Origin: Limnohabitans sp. 2KL-1
Lineage (GTDB): Bacteria > Pseudomonadota > Gammaproteobacteria > Burkholderiales > Burkholderiaceae_C
NCBI RefSeq assembly: GCF_003063435.1
Contig: NZ_NESL01000003.1
Span: 62,001-126,000 of the forward strand
Reading direction: 5' to 3'
Length of the DNA stretch: 64,000 nucleotides
Made by a program: the position numbers and the translations under genes. Numbering within the stretch: position 1 is the first letter of the stretch; each line of letters begins with the position of its first letter. The notes beneath the pieces were generated by a model, which was not told the origin of the DNA, ran no database searches, and worked only from the letters and a program-made list of their open reading frames with translations. Positions 43,008 to 51,967 of the stretch are shown piece by piece.

Positions 43008-44195
43008 ATGGCCAACCCCAAAAACACCTTCAACTGGGAAGACCCCTTCAACCTCAGCGCCCAGCTCACCGACGACGAGCGCCTGGTGCAGGAGGCCGCC
43101 CGCGCCTACTGCCAGGAAAAACTGCTGCCCCGCGTGAAAGACGCGTTCCTGAATGAAACCACCGACGTGGCCATCTTCCGCGAGATGGGCGAGCTGGGCC
43201 TGCTGGGCCCCACCATCCCCGAGCAGTACGGCGGCGCAGGCCTGAACTACGTTTGCTATGGCCTGGTGGCCCGCGAAGTCGAGCGCGTGGACTCAGGCTA
43301 CCGCTCCATGATGAGCGTGCAGTCGTCCTTGGTGATGGTGCCGATCAACGACTTCGGCACCGAAGCCCAAAAGCAAAAATACCTGCCCAAGCTGGCCCGT
43401 GGCGAGTGGATCGGCTGCTTTGGCCTGACCGAACCCAACCACGGCTCGGACCCCGGCAGCATGATCACCCGCGCCAAAAAGGTGGACGGCGGCTACAGCA
43501 TCAGCGGCGCCAAGATGTGGATCACCAACAGCCCCATCGCCGATGTGTTCGTGATCTGGGCCAAGGACGATGGCGGCCAGATCCGTGGCTTCATTTTGGA
43601 AAAAGGCTGGAAAGGCCTGTCGGCCCCTGCGGTGCACGGCAAGGTCGGTCTGCGCGCCTCGATCACCGGTGAAATCGTGATGGACGAGGTGTTCTGCCCC
43701 GAAGAAAACGCCTTCCCCGAAGTGCGTGGCTTGAAAGGCCCGTTCACCTGCCTGAACAGCGCTCGCTACGGCATCGCCTGGGGCGCATTGGGCGCGGCCG
43801 AAGACTGCTACCTGCGCGCCCGTCAGTACGTGATGGACCGCCAGCAGTTCGGCCGTCCCTTGGCCGCCAACCAGCTGATCCAGAAAAAACTGGCCGACAT
43901 GCTGACCGAAATCAGCCTGGGCCTGCAGGGCTGCCTGGCGCTGGGCCGCATGAAGGATGCGGGCAACGCCCCGGTCGAAGTCACCTCCATCCTCAAGCGC
44001 AACAGCTGCGGCAAGGCGCTGGACATTGCCCGCATGGCGCGCGACATGATGGGCGGCAACGGCATCAGCGCCGAATACGGCGTGGCCCGCCACCTGGTGA
44101 ACCTGGAAGTGGTCAACACCTACGAAGGCACGCACGACGTGCACGCCCTGATTTTGGGCCGGGCGATCACCGGGATTGCCGCCTTCGCCAATTGA
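43008..44195 (+). CDS. gcdH: Glutaryl-CoA dehydrogenase (acyl-CoA dehydrogenase family)
   Basis: 395 residues. The acyl-CoA dehydrogenase domains are complete: FAD contacts in [14 protein letters not shown] and [16 protein letters not shown], and the catalytic glutamate in [20 protein letters not shown] near residue 373. [17 protein letters not shown] at the start and [15 protein letters not shown] are typical of glutaryl-CoA dehydrogenases. It converts glutaryl-CoA to crotonyl-CoA and CO2 in lysine and tryptophan breakdown. It is monocistronic, ending in a long terminator, and divergent from its probable LysR regulator. Confidence 0.93.
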   Translation: MANPKNTFNWEDPFNLSAQLTDDERLVQEAARAYCQEKLLPRVKDAFLNETTDVAIFREMGELGLLGPTIPEQYGGAGLNYVCYGLVAREVERVDSGYRSMMSVQSSLVMVPINDFGTEAQKQKYLPKLARGEWIGCFGLTEPNHGSDPGSMITRAKKVDGGYSISGAKMWITNSPIADVFVIWAKDDGGQIRGFILEKGWKGLSAPAVHGKVGLRASITGEIVMDEVFCPEENAFPEVRGLKGPFTCLNSARYGIAWGALGAAEDCYLRARQYVMDRQQFGRPLAANQLIQKKLADMLTEISLGLQGCLALGRMKDAGNAPVEVTSILKRNSCGKALDIARMARDMMGGNGISAEYGVARHLVNLEVVNTYEGTHDVHALILGRAITGIAAFAN

Positions 44196-44210
44196 GGCCA
44201 GACCTCCCAC

Positions 44211-44246
44211 AACAAGAAGGGCTGCCAGTTGGCAGCCCTTCTTGTT
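44211..44246 (+). terminator. Terminator after glutaryl-CoA dehydrogenase
   Basis: A perfect 17-bp inverted repeat (44211-44227 with 44230-44246) is centred on GT and ends in a T-rich CTTGTTT. It closes the gcdH transcript before the efflux operon. Confidence 0.85.
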
Positions 44247-44342
44247 TGATGCGCATGAACAAGGTGTTCTTCCTCCTTGATCTGCGCTTCACCCTGAAAG
44301 ATACGCCATCGCCTTGACGAAGGCATGCCCAAAGCTTACATT

Positions 44343-44367
44343 ACTAACCAGTCAGTCATTAATTAGT
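44343..44367. promoter_or_regulatory. Putative TetR/AcrR-type operator
   Basis: ACTAACCAGTCAGTCATTAATTAGT is an imperfect inverted repeat (outer arms ACTAA/TTAGT) holding ACCAGTCAGTCA, the kind of sequence bound by AcrR-like TetR repressors. It ends 5 nt before the regulator's GTG start. Confidence 0.65.
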
Positions 44368-44371
44368 CTTT

Positions 44372-45031
44372 GTGAAGCCCGTCGACCCCCCTGCCCCCCA
44401 CAAACGCGAACGCCGCAAACAAGACCGCCCAGGCGAACTGCTTGAGGCGGCCTTGGACCTGTTCGTGGAAAAAGGCTTCGCCGCCACCCGCGTTGAAGAA
44501 GTGGCGGCCCGTGCGGGCGTGTCCAAGGGCACCCTGTTTTTGTACTTCCCCAGCAAAGAAGACCTGTTCAAGGCCGTGGTGCGCGAAAACGTGGTGGCCC
44601 CTGTGGCCCAAGGCGCTGCCGAAGTGGCCCAATTTCAGGGCCCCACCGGTGAACTGCTGGAATGGATGATGCTGCAATGGTGGCACCGCTACGGGGCGAC
44701 CAAAGCATCCGGCATTTCCAAACTGGTGATGAGCGAAGCCAACAACTTCCCCGACCTGGCGGTTTTTTTTCAACGTGAGGCGATTGCACCGGCACACGCT
44801 TTGGTGCGCAACGCCTTGCAGCGCGGGATTGACCGGGGCGAATTCCGGGGCATGAACGTGGATTTGGTCTTGCACTCGGTCATGGCCCCACTCTTGTTTT
44901 TGGTGATGTGGAAGCATTCCATGGGTCCTTGCTGTCCCAGCCAAGACCAGATCGACCCCGAAGCCTTTATTTCACAGCACGCGCGATTGATGGCGCGTGG
45001 GCTGTCATTTCCTGAAACAATAACAATATGA
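44372..45031 (+). CDS. TetR/AcrR-family transcriptional regulator of an RND efflux operon
   Basis: 219 residues from a GTG at 44372. The N-terminal helix-turn-helix is LLEAALDLFVEKGFAATRVE to VSKGTLFLYFPSKEDLF (about 23-67), followed by a helical ligand domain with a TetR_C-like pattern. It is the first gene of the efflux operon and overlaps the adaptor gene by ATGA, so it is autoregulated if the operator-like repeat just upstream is real. It probably represses the pump until a toxic compound binds. Confidence 0.93.
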   Translation: MKPVDPPAPHKRERRKQDRPGELLEAALDLFVEKGFAATRVEEVAARAGVSKGTLFLYFPSKEDLFKAVVRENVVAPVAQGAAEVAQFQGPTGELLEWMMLQWWHRYGATKASGISKLVMSEANNFPDLAVFFQREAIAPAHALVRNALQRGIDRGEFRGMNVDLVLHSVMAPLLFLVMWKHSMGPCCPSQDQIDPEAFISQHARLMARGLSFPETITI

Positions 45032-46152
45032 AAAAAGCAACTTTATGGATTTTGTCGGCCGTGGCCGTCGCCGTTTTGGCAGCGGGCGGCGTGCGTTGGG
45101 CCAGCCAACGCCAAGCCAGCCCCGCGCCGGCAACACCCCCTGCAGCGGCTGTGCCCACCATCGAACTGGCCAGCACCGATGTGTTCGCCGCCCAAACGCA
45201 AACCCTGACCCTCGGCATTCCGGTGTCGGGTGCCCTCAAGGCCAGCCAAAGCGCCGTCATCAAGGCCCGTGTCGCGGGTGAATTGATGGCCCTGACCGTT
45301 CGCGAGGGTGACAGCGTGCAAGCGGGGCAAGTCATTGCCCGCGTGGACCCCACCGAGTTCCAGGCCCGTGCACGCCAGGCACAGCAGCAAGCCGAGGCGG
45401 CCAAGGCCCAAGTCGACATTGCCCAGCGCCAGCTGGACAACAACCAGGCGCTGGTGAACCAGGGTTTCATCTCGCAAACCGCGCTGATCACTTCGCAAGC
45501 CACGCTCAGTGGTGCCAAAGCCACCCACATGGCTGCCGTGGCGGCACTGGATGTGGCCACCAAAGCCCTGGACGATGCCACCCTGCGCGCCCCCATGGCG
45601 GGCGTGGTGGCCCAGCGTCTGGCCCAGCCGGGGGAACGGGTGGCCATCGAAGCGCGCATTGTCGAGGTGGTCAACCTGTCTCAACTGGAACTGGAAGCCG
45701 CACTGCCGGCCAGCGATGCCAGCAAGGTGCGGGTGGGCATGCAAGCCCGGCTCCAGGTCGAGGGCTTGGCCGAACCTGTGGACGCGCGGGTGTTGCGCAT
45801 CAATCCCAGTGCCCAGGCCGGCAGTCGCAGCGTTTTGGTCTATTTAGGCGTCAAGGGCCGCGAAGGCATGCGCCAAGGTCTGTTTGCCCAGGGCAGTCTG
45901 GGCACCCAGAGTGTGCAGGCACTGGCGGTGCCGGTGAGCAGCGTGCGCACCGACAAACCCCAGCCTTATGTGCAGGTGCTTCAAAACGGCAAAGTCGTGC
46001 ATGTCACGGTCAAACCCGGCGCACGCAGCGAAGGCGATAGCCAGAGCCTGATGGCCGTTGAAGGCCTGAGCGAAGGCATGCAGGTGCTGGTGGGCAGTGT
46101 GGGGTCGGTGCGCGAAGGCGTGCGGGTCCAATTCACGGCCACCGCCAAATAA
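45028..46152 (+). CDS. RND efflux periplasmic adaptor (membrane fusion protein)
   Basis: 374 residues. There is an N-terminal signal or anchor (about 7-24), the lipoyl-like KARVAGELMALTVREGDSVQ half, a coiled-coil hairpin rich in Ala/Gln (about 115-185), the second lipoyl half (ATLRAPMAGVVAQRLAQPGE) and beta-barrel domains (VQVLQNGKVVHVTVKPG). It bridges the inner-membrane pump and TolC. It is coupled to tetR by ATGA, and the RND gene starts 12 bp downstream. Lacking the lipobox cysteine, it is probably not a lipoprotein. Confidence 0.93.
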   Translation: MKKATLWILSAVAVAVLAAGGVRWASQRQASPAPATPPAAAVPTIELASTDVFAAQTQTLTLGIPVSGALKASQSAVIKARVAGELMALTVREGDSVQAGQVIARVDPTEFQARARQAQQQAEAAKAQVDIAQRQLDNNQALVNQGFISQTALITSQATLSGAKATHMAAVAALDVATKALDDATLRAPMAGVVAQRLAQPGERVAIEARIVEVVNLSQLELEAALPASDASKVRVGMQARLQVEGLAEPVDARVLRINPSAQAGSRSVLVYLGVKGREGMRQGLFAQGSLGTQSVQALAVPVSSVRTDKPQPYVQVLQNGKVVHVTVKPGARSEGDSQSLMAVEGLSEGMQVLVGSVGSVREGVRVQFTATAK

Positions 46153-46164
46153 AGGGCGAACAGC

Positions 46165-49100
46165 ATGTGGTTCACCCGCGTCAGTCTGCAAAACCCGGTT
46201 TTTGCCACCATGGTCATGCTGGCCCTTGTGGTGCTGGGTTTGTTCTCGTTCCAGCGACTCAAAGTCGACCAGTTTCCCAACATCGATTTCCCGGTGGTGG
46301 TGGTCACCACCGAATACCCCGGTGCTTCCCCCGAAATTGTGGAAAGCGAAGTCTCCAAGAAAATCGAAGAAGGCGTCAACTCCATCGCGGGCATCAGCGC
46401 CCTGACCTCGCGCAGCTACGAAAACCAGTCGGTGGTGGTGATCGAGTTCCAACTGCAGATCGATGGCCGCAAAGCCGCCGAAGATGTGCGCGAAAAAGTC
46501 GCCTCGCTGCGCCCCTTGCTGCGCACCGAAGTCAAAGAACCCCGGGTGCTGCGCTTTGACCCGTCCAGCCGCGCCGTGTGGTCGCTGGCCGTCATTCCCG
46601 AAGGGGACAAACTCAACGCGGTAGAGCTGACCAACTGGTCCGAGCAGGTGCTCAAAAAACGCCTGGAGAACGTGCGCGGCGTGGGCTCGGTGACCCTGGT
46701 GGGCGGCAGCCGCCGTGAAATCAACCTGTATTTGCAACCGGCTGCCATGGAAGCGCTGGGCGTCAGCGCCGAGCAGGTGGTGGCCGCCGTGCGCAATGAA
46801 AACCAGGACTTGCCCGTGGGTGCCATCCGCTCGCTGCAGCAAGAGCGCATGGTGCAGATCAGCTCGCGCATGGCCAGGCCCGAAGATTTCGGCCGCATCA
46901 TCGTGGCGCGCAAGAACGGCAGCCCCATCCGCCTGTCGCAAGTGGCCACGGTGCAAGACGGTGCCCAAGAGCTGGAAAACCTGGCGCTCTACAACGGCCA
47001 GCGCACGCTCTTGATGTCGGTGCAAAAGTCGCAGGATGAAAACACCATCCAGGTGGTCGACGGCCTGATCAAGACCGTGGCCGAGCTCAAGGACCAGTTG
47101 CCTGCGGGCGTGAAGCTCGAACCCATCACCGACAACTCCCGGCCCATCCGCGTGTCGGTGAACAATGTGCGCCAGACCCTGATCGAAGGCGCCATCCTCA
47201 CGGTGCTGATCGTTTTCCTTTTCCTCAACTCCTGGCGCTCCACCGTCATCACGGGCCTGACGCTGCCGATCTCGCTGATCGGCACCTTCATGTTCATGCA
47301 GATGTTCGGCTTCACCATCAACATGATCACGTTGATGGCCTTGTCGCTGTGCGTGGGCCTCTTGATCGATGACGCGATCGTGGTGCGCGAGAACATCGTG
47401 CGCCATGTGCAAATGGGCAAGAACGCGTTCAACGCGTCCATGGACGGCACGAGCGAGATCGGACTGGCCGTGCTGGCCACCACTTTGTCCATCGTGGCGG
47501 TGTTTTTGCCCATCGGCTTCATGGAAGGCATCATCGGCAAGTTCTTCCACGAGTTCGGCATCACCATCGTGGCGGCCGTGATGATCTCGATGTTCGTCAG
47601 CTTCACGCTCGACCCTATGCTGTCGAGCATCTGGCACGACCCCAGCATCGAGGCGCATGGTCAAAACCATGCGCCTGTCGGCTGGTACGACAAAACCATT
47701 GGCCGCGTGACGGGCTGGTTTGACCGCAGCACCGACCGACTGGCCGACGGCTACCAGGGCATCCTGCGCTGGGCATTGGTGCACAAAAAATCGACCGTCT
47801 TGCTGGCCCTGGGCATTTTTGTGGCCAGCGTGTTCATGACGCGCCTGCTGGGCACCGAGTTTGTGCCCAAGGCCGATTTTTCCGAAACCTCGGTCAAGTT
47901 TGAAACCCCCGTGGGCACCTCGCTCGAAGCCACCGAGGCCAAGGCCCGCCAGGTCGAGGCCATCGTGCGCAGCTTTCCAGAGGTGCGCTACACGGTGAGC
48001 ACCCTCAACACCGCCAACGCGCAGGGCAAAAACAACGTCAACCTCTACATTCGCCTGGTGGACCGTAAGCAGCGCAGCCGCAATGCCGACCAGATGTCGG
48101 CTGTGCTGCGCGATCGTCTCAAGCAGGTGCCCGGCATCTCGGTCACGCATGCGGGTTTGCTCGACGCGATTGGCGGCAACAAGCAAATCGAGTTCTCGCT
48201 GCAAGGCCCGGACCAGAAAGAGCTCGAACGCCTGGCCCTGCAGGCGTTGGCCAAGATCCGTGACATTCCCGGTCTGGTGGATCTGGATTCAAGCGTCAAG
48301 CCCAACAAGCCAGTGATCGGTGTGCAGATCAAACAGGACTCGGCCTCGGACCTGGGCCTGGGCACGGCGCAGCTGGCAGGCCCGCTGCGCACCCTGGTGG
48401 CCGGACAAACCGTGGGCAACTGGCGCGCACCCGACGACCAGACCTATGACGTGAACGTGCGCCTGTCGCCCGTCGCACGCAACAGCCCGCAAGACCTGGA
48501 ACGCCTGCCCTTTGTGGTGGGTGCAACGGCCGACGGCAGCCCGCGCATCGTGCGCCTGGGCCAGGTGGCGCAAGTGACGGAAACCACTGGCTCCAACCAG
48601 ATCAACCGGCGCGACCTGATGCGCGAAGTGGCCATCAACGCCAACGTGTTCGGACGCGCAGCGGGAGAGGTGTCGGCCGACATCCAAAAAGCCATGGACA
48701 GCCTGAACCTGCCGCCCGGTTACCGCTACAGCTTTGGCGGTTCGACCAAAAGCATGGCCGAATCCTTTGGCTACGCCCTGTCGGCCTTGGTCATGGCGGT
48801 GATTTTCATCTACATGATTTTGGCCAGCCAGTTCAAGAGCTTCCTGCAACCTCTGGCCTTGATGACCGCCTTGCCGCTGACCCTGATCGGCGTGGTGCTG
48901 GCTCTGCTGGTGTTCCGCTCCACCTTGTCGATGTTCTCCATCATCGGGGTGATCATGCTCATGGGCCTGGTCACCAAAAACGCCATCTTGCTGGTGGACT
49001 TTGCCATCCGGGCACGGGAAGACCAGACGGACACGGATGGCCGCCGCATCCCCGGCATGGCCCGCCACGAGGCCCTGTTGATGGCGGCCAAGGTGCGCCT

Positions 49101-49350
49101 TCGTCCCATCTTGATGACCACGCTGGCCATGATTTTCGGCATGGTGCCGCTGGCCTTTGCCTTGTCTGAAGGCTCCGAACAACGTGCCCCCATGGGCCAG
49201 GCCGTCATCGGCGGGGTCATCACCTCGTCCTTGCTGACCCTGGTGGTGGTGCCCGTGGTGTACTGCTATATGGACGATCTGGCGCAGTGGCTGCGCCGCA
49301 AAGCTGGTCTGGCACCCAGCCGTCAGGGACACGACACGCCCGCCGCTTAA
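46165..49350 (+). CDS. RND multidrug efflux pump (HAE1 family)
   Basis: 1061 residues with 12 transmembrane helices in two halves separated by large periplasmic loops. The start FTRVSLQNPVFATMVMLALV, the PGASPEIVESEVSKKIEEGV porter motif and the proton-relay helix LSLCVGLLIDDAIVVREN with paired aspartates (around residue 400) are typical of HAE1 pumps. A matching GLVTKNAILLVDFAIRAR is in the second half. It exports drugs or lipophilic compounds through the adaptor and TolC. It sits between the adaptor and the PCMT-like gene in one transcription unit. Confidence 0.95.
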   Translation: MWFTRVSLQNPVFATMVMLALVVLGLFSFQRLKVDQFPNIDFPVVVVTTEYPGASPEIVESEVSKKIEEGVNSIAGISALTSRSYENQSVVVIEFQLQIDGRKAAEDVREKVASLRPLLRTEVKEPRVLRFDPSSRAVWSLAVIPEGDKLNAVELTNWSEQVLKKRLENVRGVGSVTLVGGSRREINLYLQPAAMEALGVSAEQVVAAVRNENQDLPVGAIRSLQQERMVQISSRMARPEDFGRIIVARKNGSPIRLSQVATVQDGAQELENLALYNGQRTLLMSVQKSQDENTIQVVDGLIKTVAELKDQLPAGVKLEPITDNSRPIRVSVNNVRQTLIEGAILTVLIVFLFLNSWRSTVITGLTLPISLIGTFMFMQMFGFTINMITLMALSLCVGLLIDDAIVVRENIVRHVQMGKNAFNASMDGTSEIGLAVLATTLSIVAVFLPIGFMEGIIGKFFHEFGITIVAAVMISMFVSFTLDPMLSSIWHDPSIEAHGQNHAPVGWYDKTIGRVTGWFDRSTDRLADGYQGILRWALVHKKSTVLLALGIFVASVFMTRLLGTEFVPKADFSETSVKFETPVGTSLEATEAKARQVEAIVRSFPEVRYTVSTLNTANAQGKNNVNLYIRLVDRKQRSRNADQMSAVLRDRLKQVPGISVTHAGLLDAIGGNKQIEFSLQGPDQKELERLALQALAKIRDIPGLVDLDSSVKPNKPVIGVQIKQDSASDLGLGTAQLAGPLRTLVAGQTVGNWRAPDDQTYDVNVRLSPVARNSPQDLERLPFVVGATADGSPRIVRLGQVAQVTETTGSNQINRRDLMREVAINANVFGRAAGEVSADIQKAMDSLNLPPGYRYSFGGSTKSMAESFGYALSALVMAVIFIYMILASQFKSFLQPLALMTALPLTLIGVVLALLVFRSTLSMFSIIGVIMLMGLVTKNAILLVDFAIRAREDQTDTDGRRIPGMARHEALLMAAKVRLRPILMTTLAMIFGMVPLAFALSEGSEQRAPMGQAVIGGVITSSLLTLVVVPVVYCYMDDLAQWLRRKAGLAPSRQGHDTPAA

Positions 49351-49389
49351 AATCCTGCGATATTTGAACAAGACCCACTGGAGTAAAAA

Positions 49390-50049
49390 ATGGATCTGAA
49401 CCAGGCCCGTTTCAACATGATTGAGCAGCAAATCCGCCCCTGGGAAGTGCTGGACCCGCAAGTGCTGGCGCTGCTGTCCACCGTGCGCCGGGAAGACTTT
49501 GTGCCGCTGGCCCACAAGGCCCTGGCCTTTGTGGACATGGACATCCCGCTGGGTGCAGCGCCCAACCAGGTCATGCTGGCCCCCCGCGTGCAAGCCCGCC
49601 TGCTGCAAGACCTGGCCGTGCAAAAGACCGACAAGGTGCTGGACATCGGCACCGGCTCGGGCTTCATGGCCGCCTTGCTGGGCCACCAGGCCGCCAGCGT
49701 GCTCAGCCTGGAAATCGACACCAGCCTGGCCGATCAGGCCCGTGCCAACCTGCAAAAAGCCGGCGTGACCAACGTCACCGTGCGCCAGGCCGATGGCAGC
49801 CAGGGCGCTGTCGCCGACGGCCCGTTTGATGTGATCTTGCTCAATGGCTCCGTGGCCGAGGTGCCCGCCGCTTTGCTGCAACAACTGACCGTGGGCGGCC
49901 GCCTGGTCGCCATCGTCGGCGATGAGCCCATGATGCGCGCCACCGTGATCACCCGCACGGGCCAAAACAGCTGGACCACCACCGAGCCCTGGGACTGCAA
50001 TGCCCCGCGCCTGAGCGGATTTGCTGAACCCTCCCGCTTCAAGTTCTGA
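49390..50049 (+). CDS. PCMT-like SAM-dependent methyltransferase
   Basis: 219 residues with the protein-L-isoaspartate methyltransferase fold: MIEQQIRPWEV at the start, a SAM motif LDIGTGSGFM (84-93), LEIDTSLADQARANL, and FDVILLNGSV. However, the PCMT substrate and catalytic segment, normally like GQTISQP, reads GAAPNQVMLAP here (about 55-65), so classical isoaspartyl repair activity is doubtful. In Burkholderiales this gene commonly precedes a rhodanese and tolC (from memory), as here. A modified or different target is possible. Confidence 0.85.
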   Translation: MDLNQARFNMIEQQIRPWEVLDPQVLALLSTVRREDFVPLAHKALAFVDMDIPLGAAPNQVMLAPRVQARLLQDLAVQKTDKVLDIGTGSGFMAALLGHQAASVLSLEIDTSLADQARANLQKAGVTNVTVRQADGSQGAVADGPFDVILLNGSVAEVPAALLQQLTVGGRLVAIVGDEPMMRATVITRTGQNSWTTTEPWDCNAPRLSGFAEPSRFKF

Positions 50050-50058
50050 TCGCTCGCC

Positions 50059-50388
50059 GTGGACCAGCTCTACCCCTCCCAAATCGCTGACTGGGCGAAA
50101 GCCCAGACCCAACGCCCCGTCTTGCTCGATGTGCGTGAAGGCTGGGAATGCCAGACCGCCAGCGCCCAACCCGATGGCCTGGACCTGGTGCACATGCCCA
50201 TGCAAACCATCCCGGCGCGGCTGCACGAACTTGACAAATCACGCCCCATTGCCTGCTTGTGCCACCACGGTAGCCGCAGCATGCAAGTGGCCGCCTTTTT
50301 GCTGCAACACGGCTTTCAGGTCGTGAACGTGGCCGGTGGCATCCACGCCTGGTCTGCACAAGTGGACCCCGGCATACCGGTTTACTGA
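50059..50388 (+). CDS. Single-domain rhodanese-like sulfurtransferase
   Basis: 109 residues from a GTG at 50059, 9 bp after the PCMT-like gene. It has one rhodanese domain with LLDVREGWE and the active-site loop Cys68-HHGSRS (CLCHHGSRS), followed by VVNVAGGIHAWS. It would accept and transfer sulfane sulfur, or act in redox or cyanide detoxification. It is located between the methyltransferase and tolC on the same strand. Its link to efflux is not understood. Confidence 0.92.
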   Translation: MDQLYPSQIADWAKAQTQRPVLLDVREGWECQTASAQPDGLDLVHMPMQTIPARLHELDKSRPIACLCHHGSRSMQVAAFLLQHGFQVVNVAGGIHAWSAQVDPGIPVY

Positions 50389-50400
50389 ATCGCCCTGTGG

Positions 50401-50424
50401 TCTGATTTTTAGTCCGATTTTTAG
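50401..50424 (+). repeat. 12-bp direct repeat in the tolC leader
   Basis: TCTGATTTTTAG and TCCGATTTTTAG are adjacent near-identical copies just before the tolC ribosome site. The T-rich text could affect translation or act as a weak terminator site. Confidence 0.7.
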
Positions 50425-50436
50425 AAAAGAGCCGCC

Positions 50437-51750
50437 ATGAAACTGCGCACCCTGCCCTTGACTTTGGCCTTGATGGCCGCCTTTGCAGGCGGTGCCCAGG
50501 CCCAAAGCCTGGTTCCACTGTACGAAGCGGCCAAAGGCCATGACGCCCCTTACAAGGCAGCTCGTGCACAGTACGAGGCCAACCTGGCCAAGGCTGAGCA
50601 GGCCAAGGCCTTGCTGCGCCCCACGGCAGGCCTGGGGGGCAGCCTGTCGGAAACCGATCTGAGCAACCAGACCACCCCGTCAGCTGACCGTCAATTCGGC
50701 ACCCGCGCCCTGACACTGACAGCCAGCCAGCCGCTGTACCGCCCCGCCAACCAGGCCAGTTACGAACAAGGCATGAAGCAAGTCGCCTTGGCACAAGCCC
50801 AGCTGAAAATGGCCGAGCAGGAGTTGATCGTGCGCATCAGCCAGGCCTACTTTGATGTGCTCACCGCACAAGAGAGCCTGAACTTTGTCAAGGCCCAGAA
50901 ATCTGCTGTCGCGGAGCAACTGGCGGCAGCCAAGCGCAATTTTGAAGTGGGCACCTCCACAATCACCGACACCCGCGAAGCACAGGCCCGCTACGACCTC
51001 GTCATCGCCCAGGAAATTGCGGCCGATAACGAACTGCGGATCAAAAAGCTGGCTTTGGATGACACCGTGGGCACGCCCGGCGTACAACCCAAGCCCCTGC
51101 TGGCTGCTGTCGATCTGGACCGCCTGCCCCTGGGCACCGTAGACACCTGGGTTGCCCAATCCGAACAGGCAAACGGCAGCATTGCCCAAGCCCGCATTGG
51201 CCTGGACGTGGCCCAGCTGGAAATCAACAAAGCCAAGGCAGGCCATCTGCCCACCCTGGACCTGACCGCCAGCTATGGCATCAATCGTTTTCGCAATGGC
51301 GCCACCTCCCAGCCCAACACCAACGCCGCCACGGTGGGCCTGGCTTTCAATCTGCCTTTGTATGCCGGACACGCCACGCAAAACCGCATCAAGGAAGTTC
51401 TGTCGCTTGAAGACAAAGCCCGCAACGACCTCGACGCTGCACAGCGCAGCGTGGCCCAAGCCACGCGCACGGCGTTCTTTGGCGTGCAGTCAGGTCTGAG
51501 CCAGGTCAAGGCCCTGCAAGCGGCCGAGGCATCGAGCCAGAGTGCCCTGGACGCCAACAAACTGGGCTACCAGGTGGGTGTGCGCATCAACATCGATGTG
51601 CTCAACAGCCAAAGCCAGCTGTTCCAGACCAAGCGCGATCTGGCCAAAGCACGCCACGACGTGTTGCTGGGTCAGCTGCGCCTGCGCCAGGCCAGCGGCA
51701 CGTTGCAAGCCGAGGACCTGCAAAGCATCCACAATTTGCTGCAAAAATGA
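50437..51750 (+). CDS. tolC: TolC-family outer-membrane efflux channel
   Basis: 437 residues. A signal peptide (about 1-22, cleavage after GAQA) precedes two OEP repeats with long alpha-helical coiled-coil stretches (for example about 135-200 and 330-400). The VPLYEAAKGHDAPYKAARAQYEAN start is typical of betaproteobacterial TolC. It provides the outer-membrane tunnel for the pump encoded upstream and possibly for type I secretion, including adhesins like the one at the left edge. It is the last gene of the group, 48 bp after the rhodanese gene. Confidence 0.92.
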   Translation: MKLRTLPLTLALMAAFAGGAQAQSLVPLYEAAKGHDAPYKAARAQYEANLAKAEQAKALLRPTAGLGGSLSETDLSNQTTPSADRQFGTRALTLTASQPLYRPANQASYEQGMKQVALAQAQLKMAEQELIVRISQAYFDVLTAQESLNFVKAQKSAVAEQLAAAKRNFEVGTSTITDTREAQARYDLVIAQEIAADNELRIKKLALDDTVGTPGVQPKPLLAAVDLDRLPLGTVDTWVAQSEQANGSIAQARIGLDVAQLEINKAKAGHLPTLDLTASYGINRFRNGATSQPNTNAATVGLAFNLPLYAGHATQNRIKEVLSLEDKARNDLDAAQRSVAQATRTAFFGVQSGLSQVKALQAAEASSQSALDANKLGYQVGVRINIDVLNSQSQLFQTKRDLAKARHDVLLGQLRLRQASGTLQAEDLQSIHNLLQK

Positions 51751-51792
51751 GTTGAATCCTGGTGGCGCTGGCCACCTGCCAAACTCACTCTC

Positions 51793-51822
51793 CCGCTTCA
51801 GATCAACCGGCATCTGAAGCGG
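51793..51822. terminator. Hairpin between tolC and waaA
   Basis: A perfect 11-bp stem CCGCTTCAGAT/ATCTGAAGCGG has an 8-nt loop but no T run. It lies in the 217-bp gap between convergent genes and probably limits read-through. Confidence 0.5.
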
Positions 51823-51900
51823 AACGGCTGGGTAAAGGGAGGGCCCAACAGTTGACTGGCCTGCCCCAAGTTACAGCGTGACATGCCTGAGCGGGCCCAA

Positions 51901-51933
51901 ACCAGGCACGCACCAGGCACCCACCAGGCAATC
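51901..51933. repeat. Three 11-bp tandem repeats
   Basis: ACCAGGCACGC, ACCAGGCACCC and ACCAGGCAATC lie head to tail between tolC and waaA. Nothing else is recognisable in this gap. Confidence 0.85.
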
Positions 51934-51967
51934 ACCCGGCCGGACCGACTCAACAGCTGACGGGATT

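Noticed and set aside
45844..50226. Two long minus-strand frames (about 786 and 645 codons) opposite the efflux pump and the methyltransferase
   Set aside because: Both are antisense shadows of the adaptor/RND/PCMT genes with His-rich low-complexity products.
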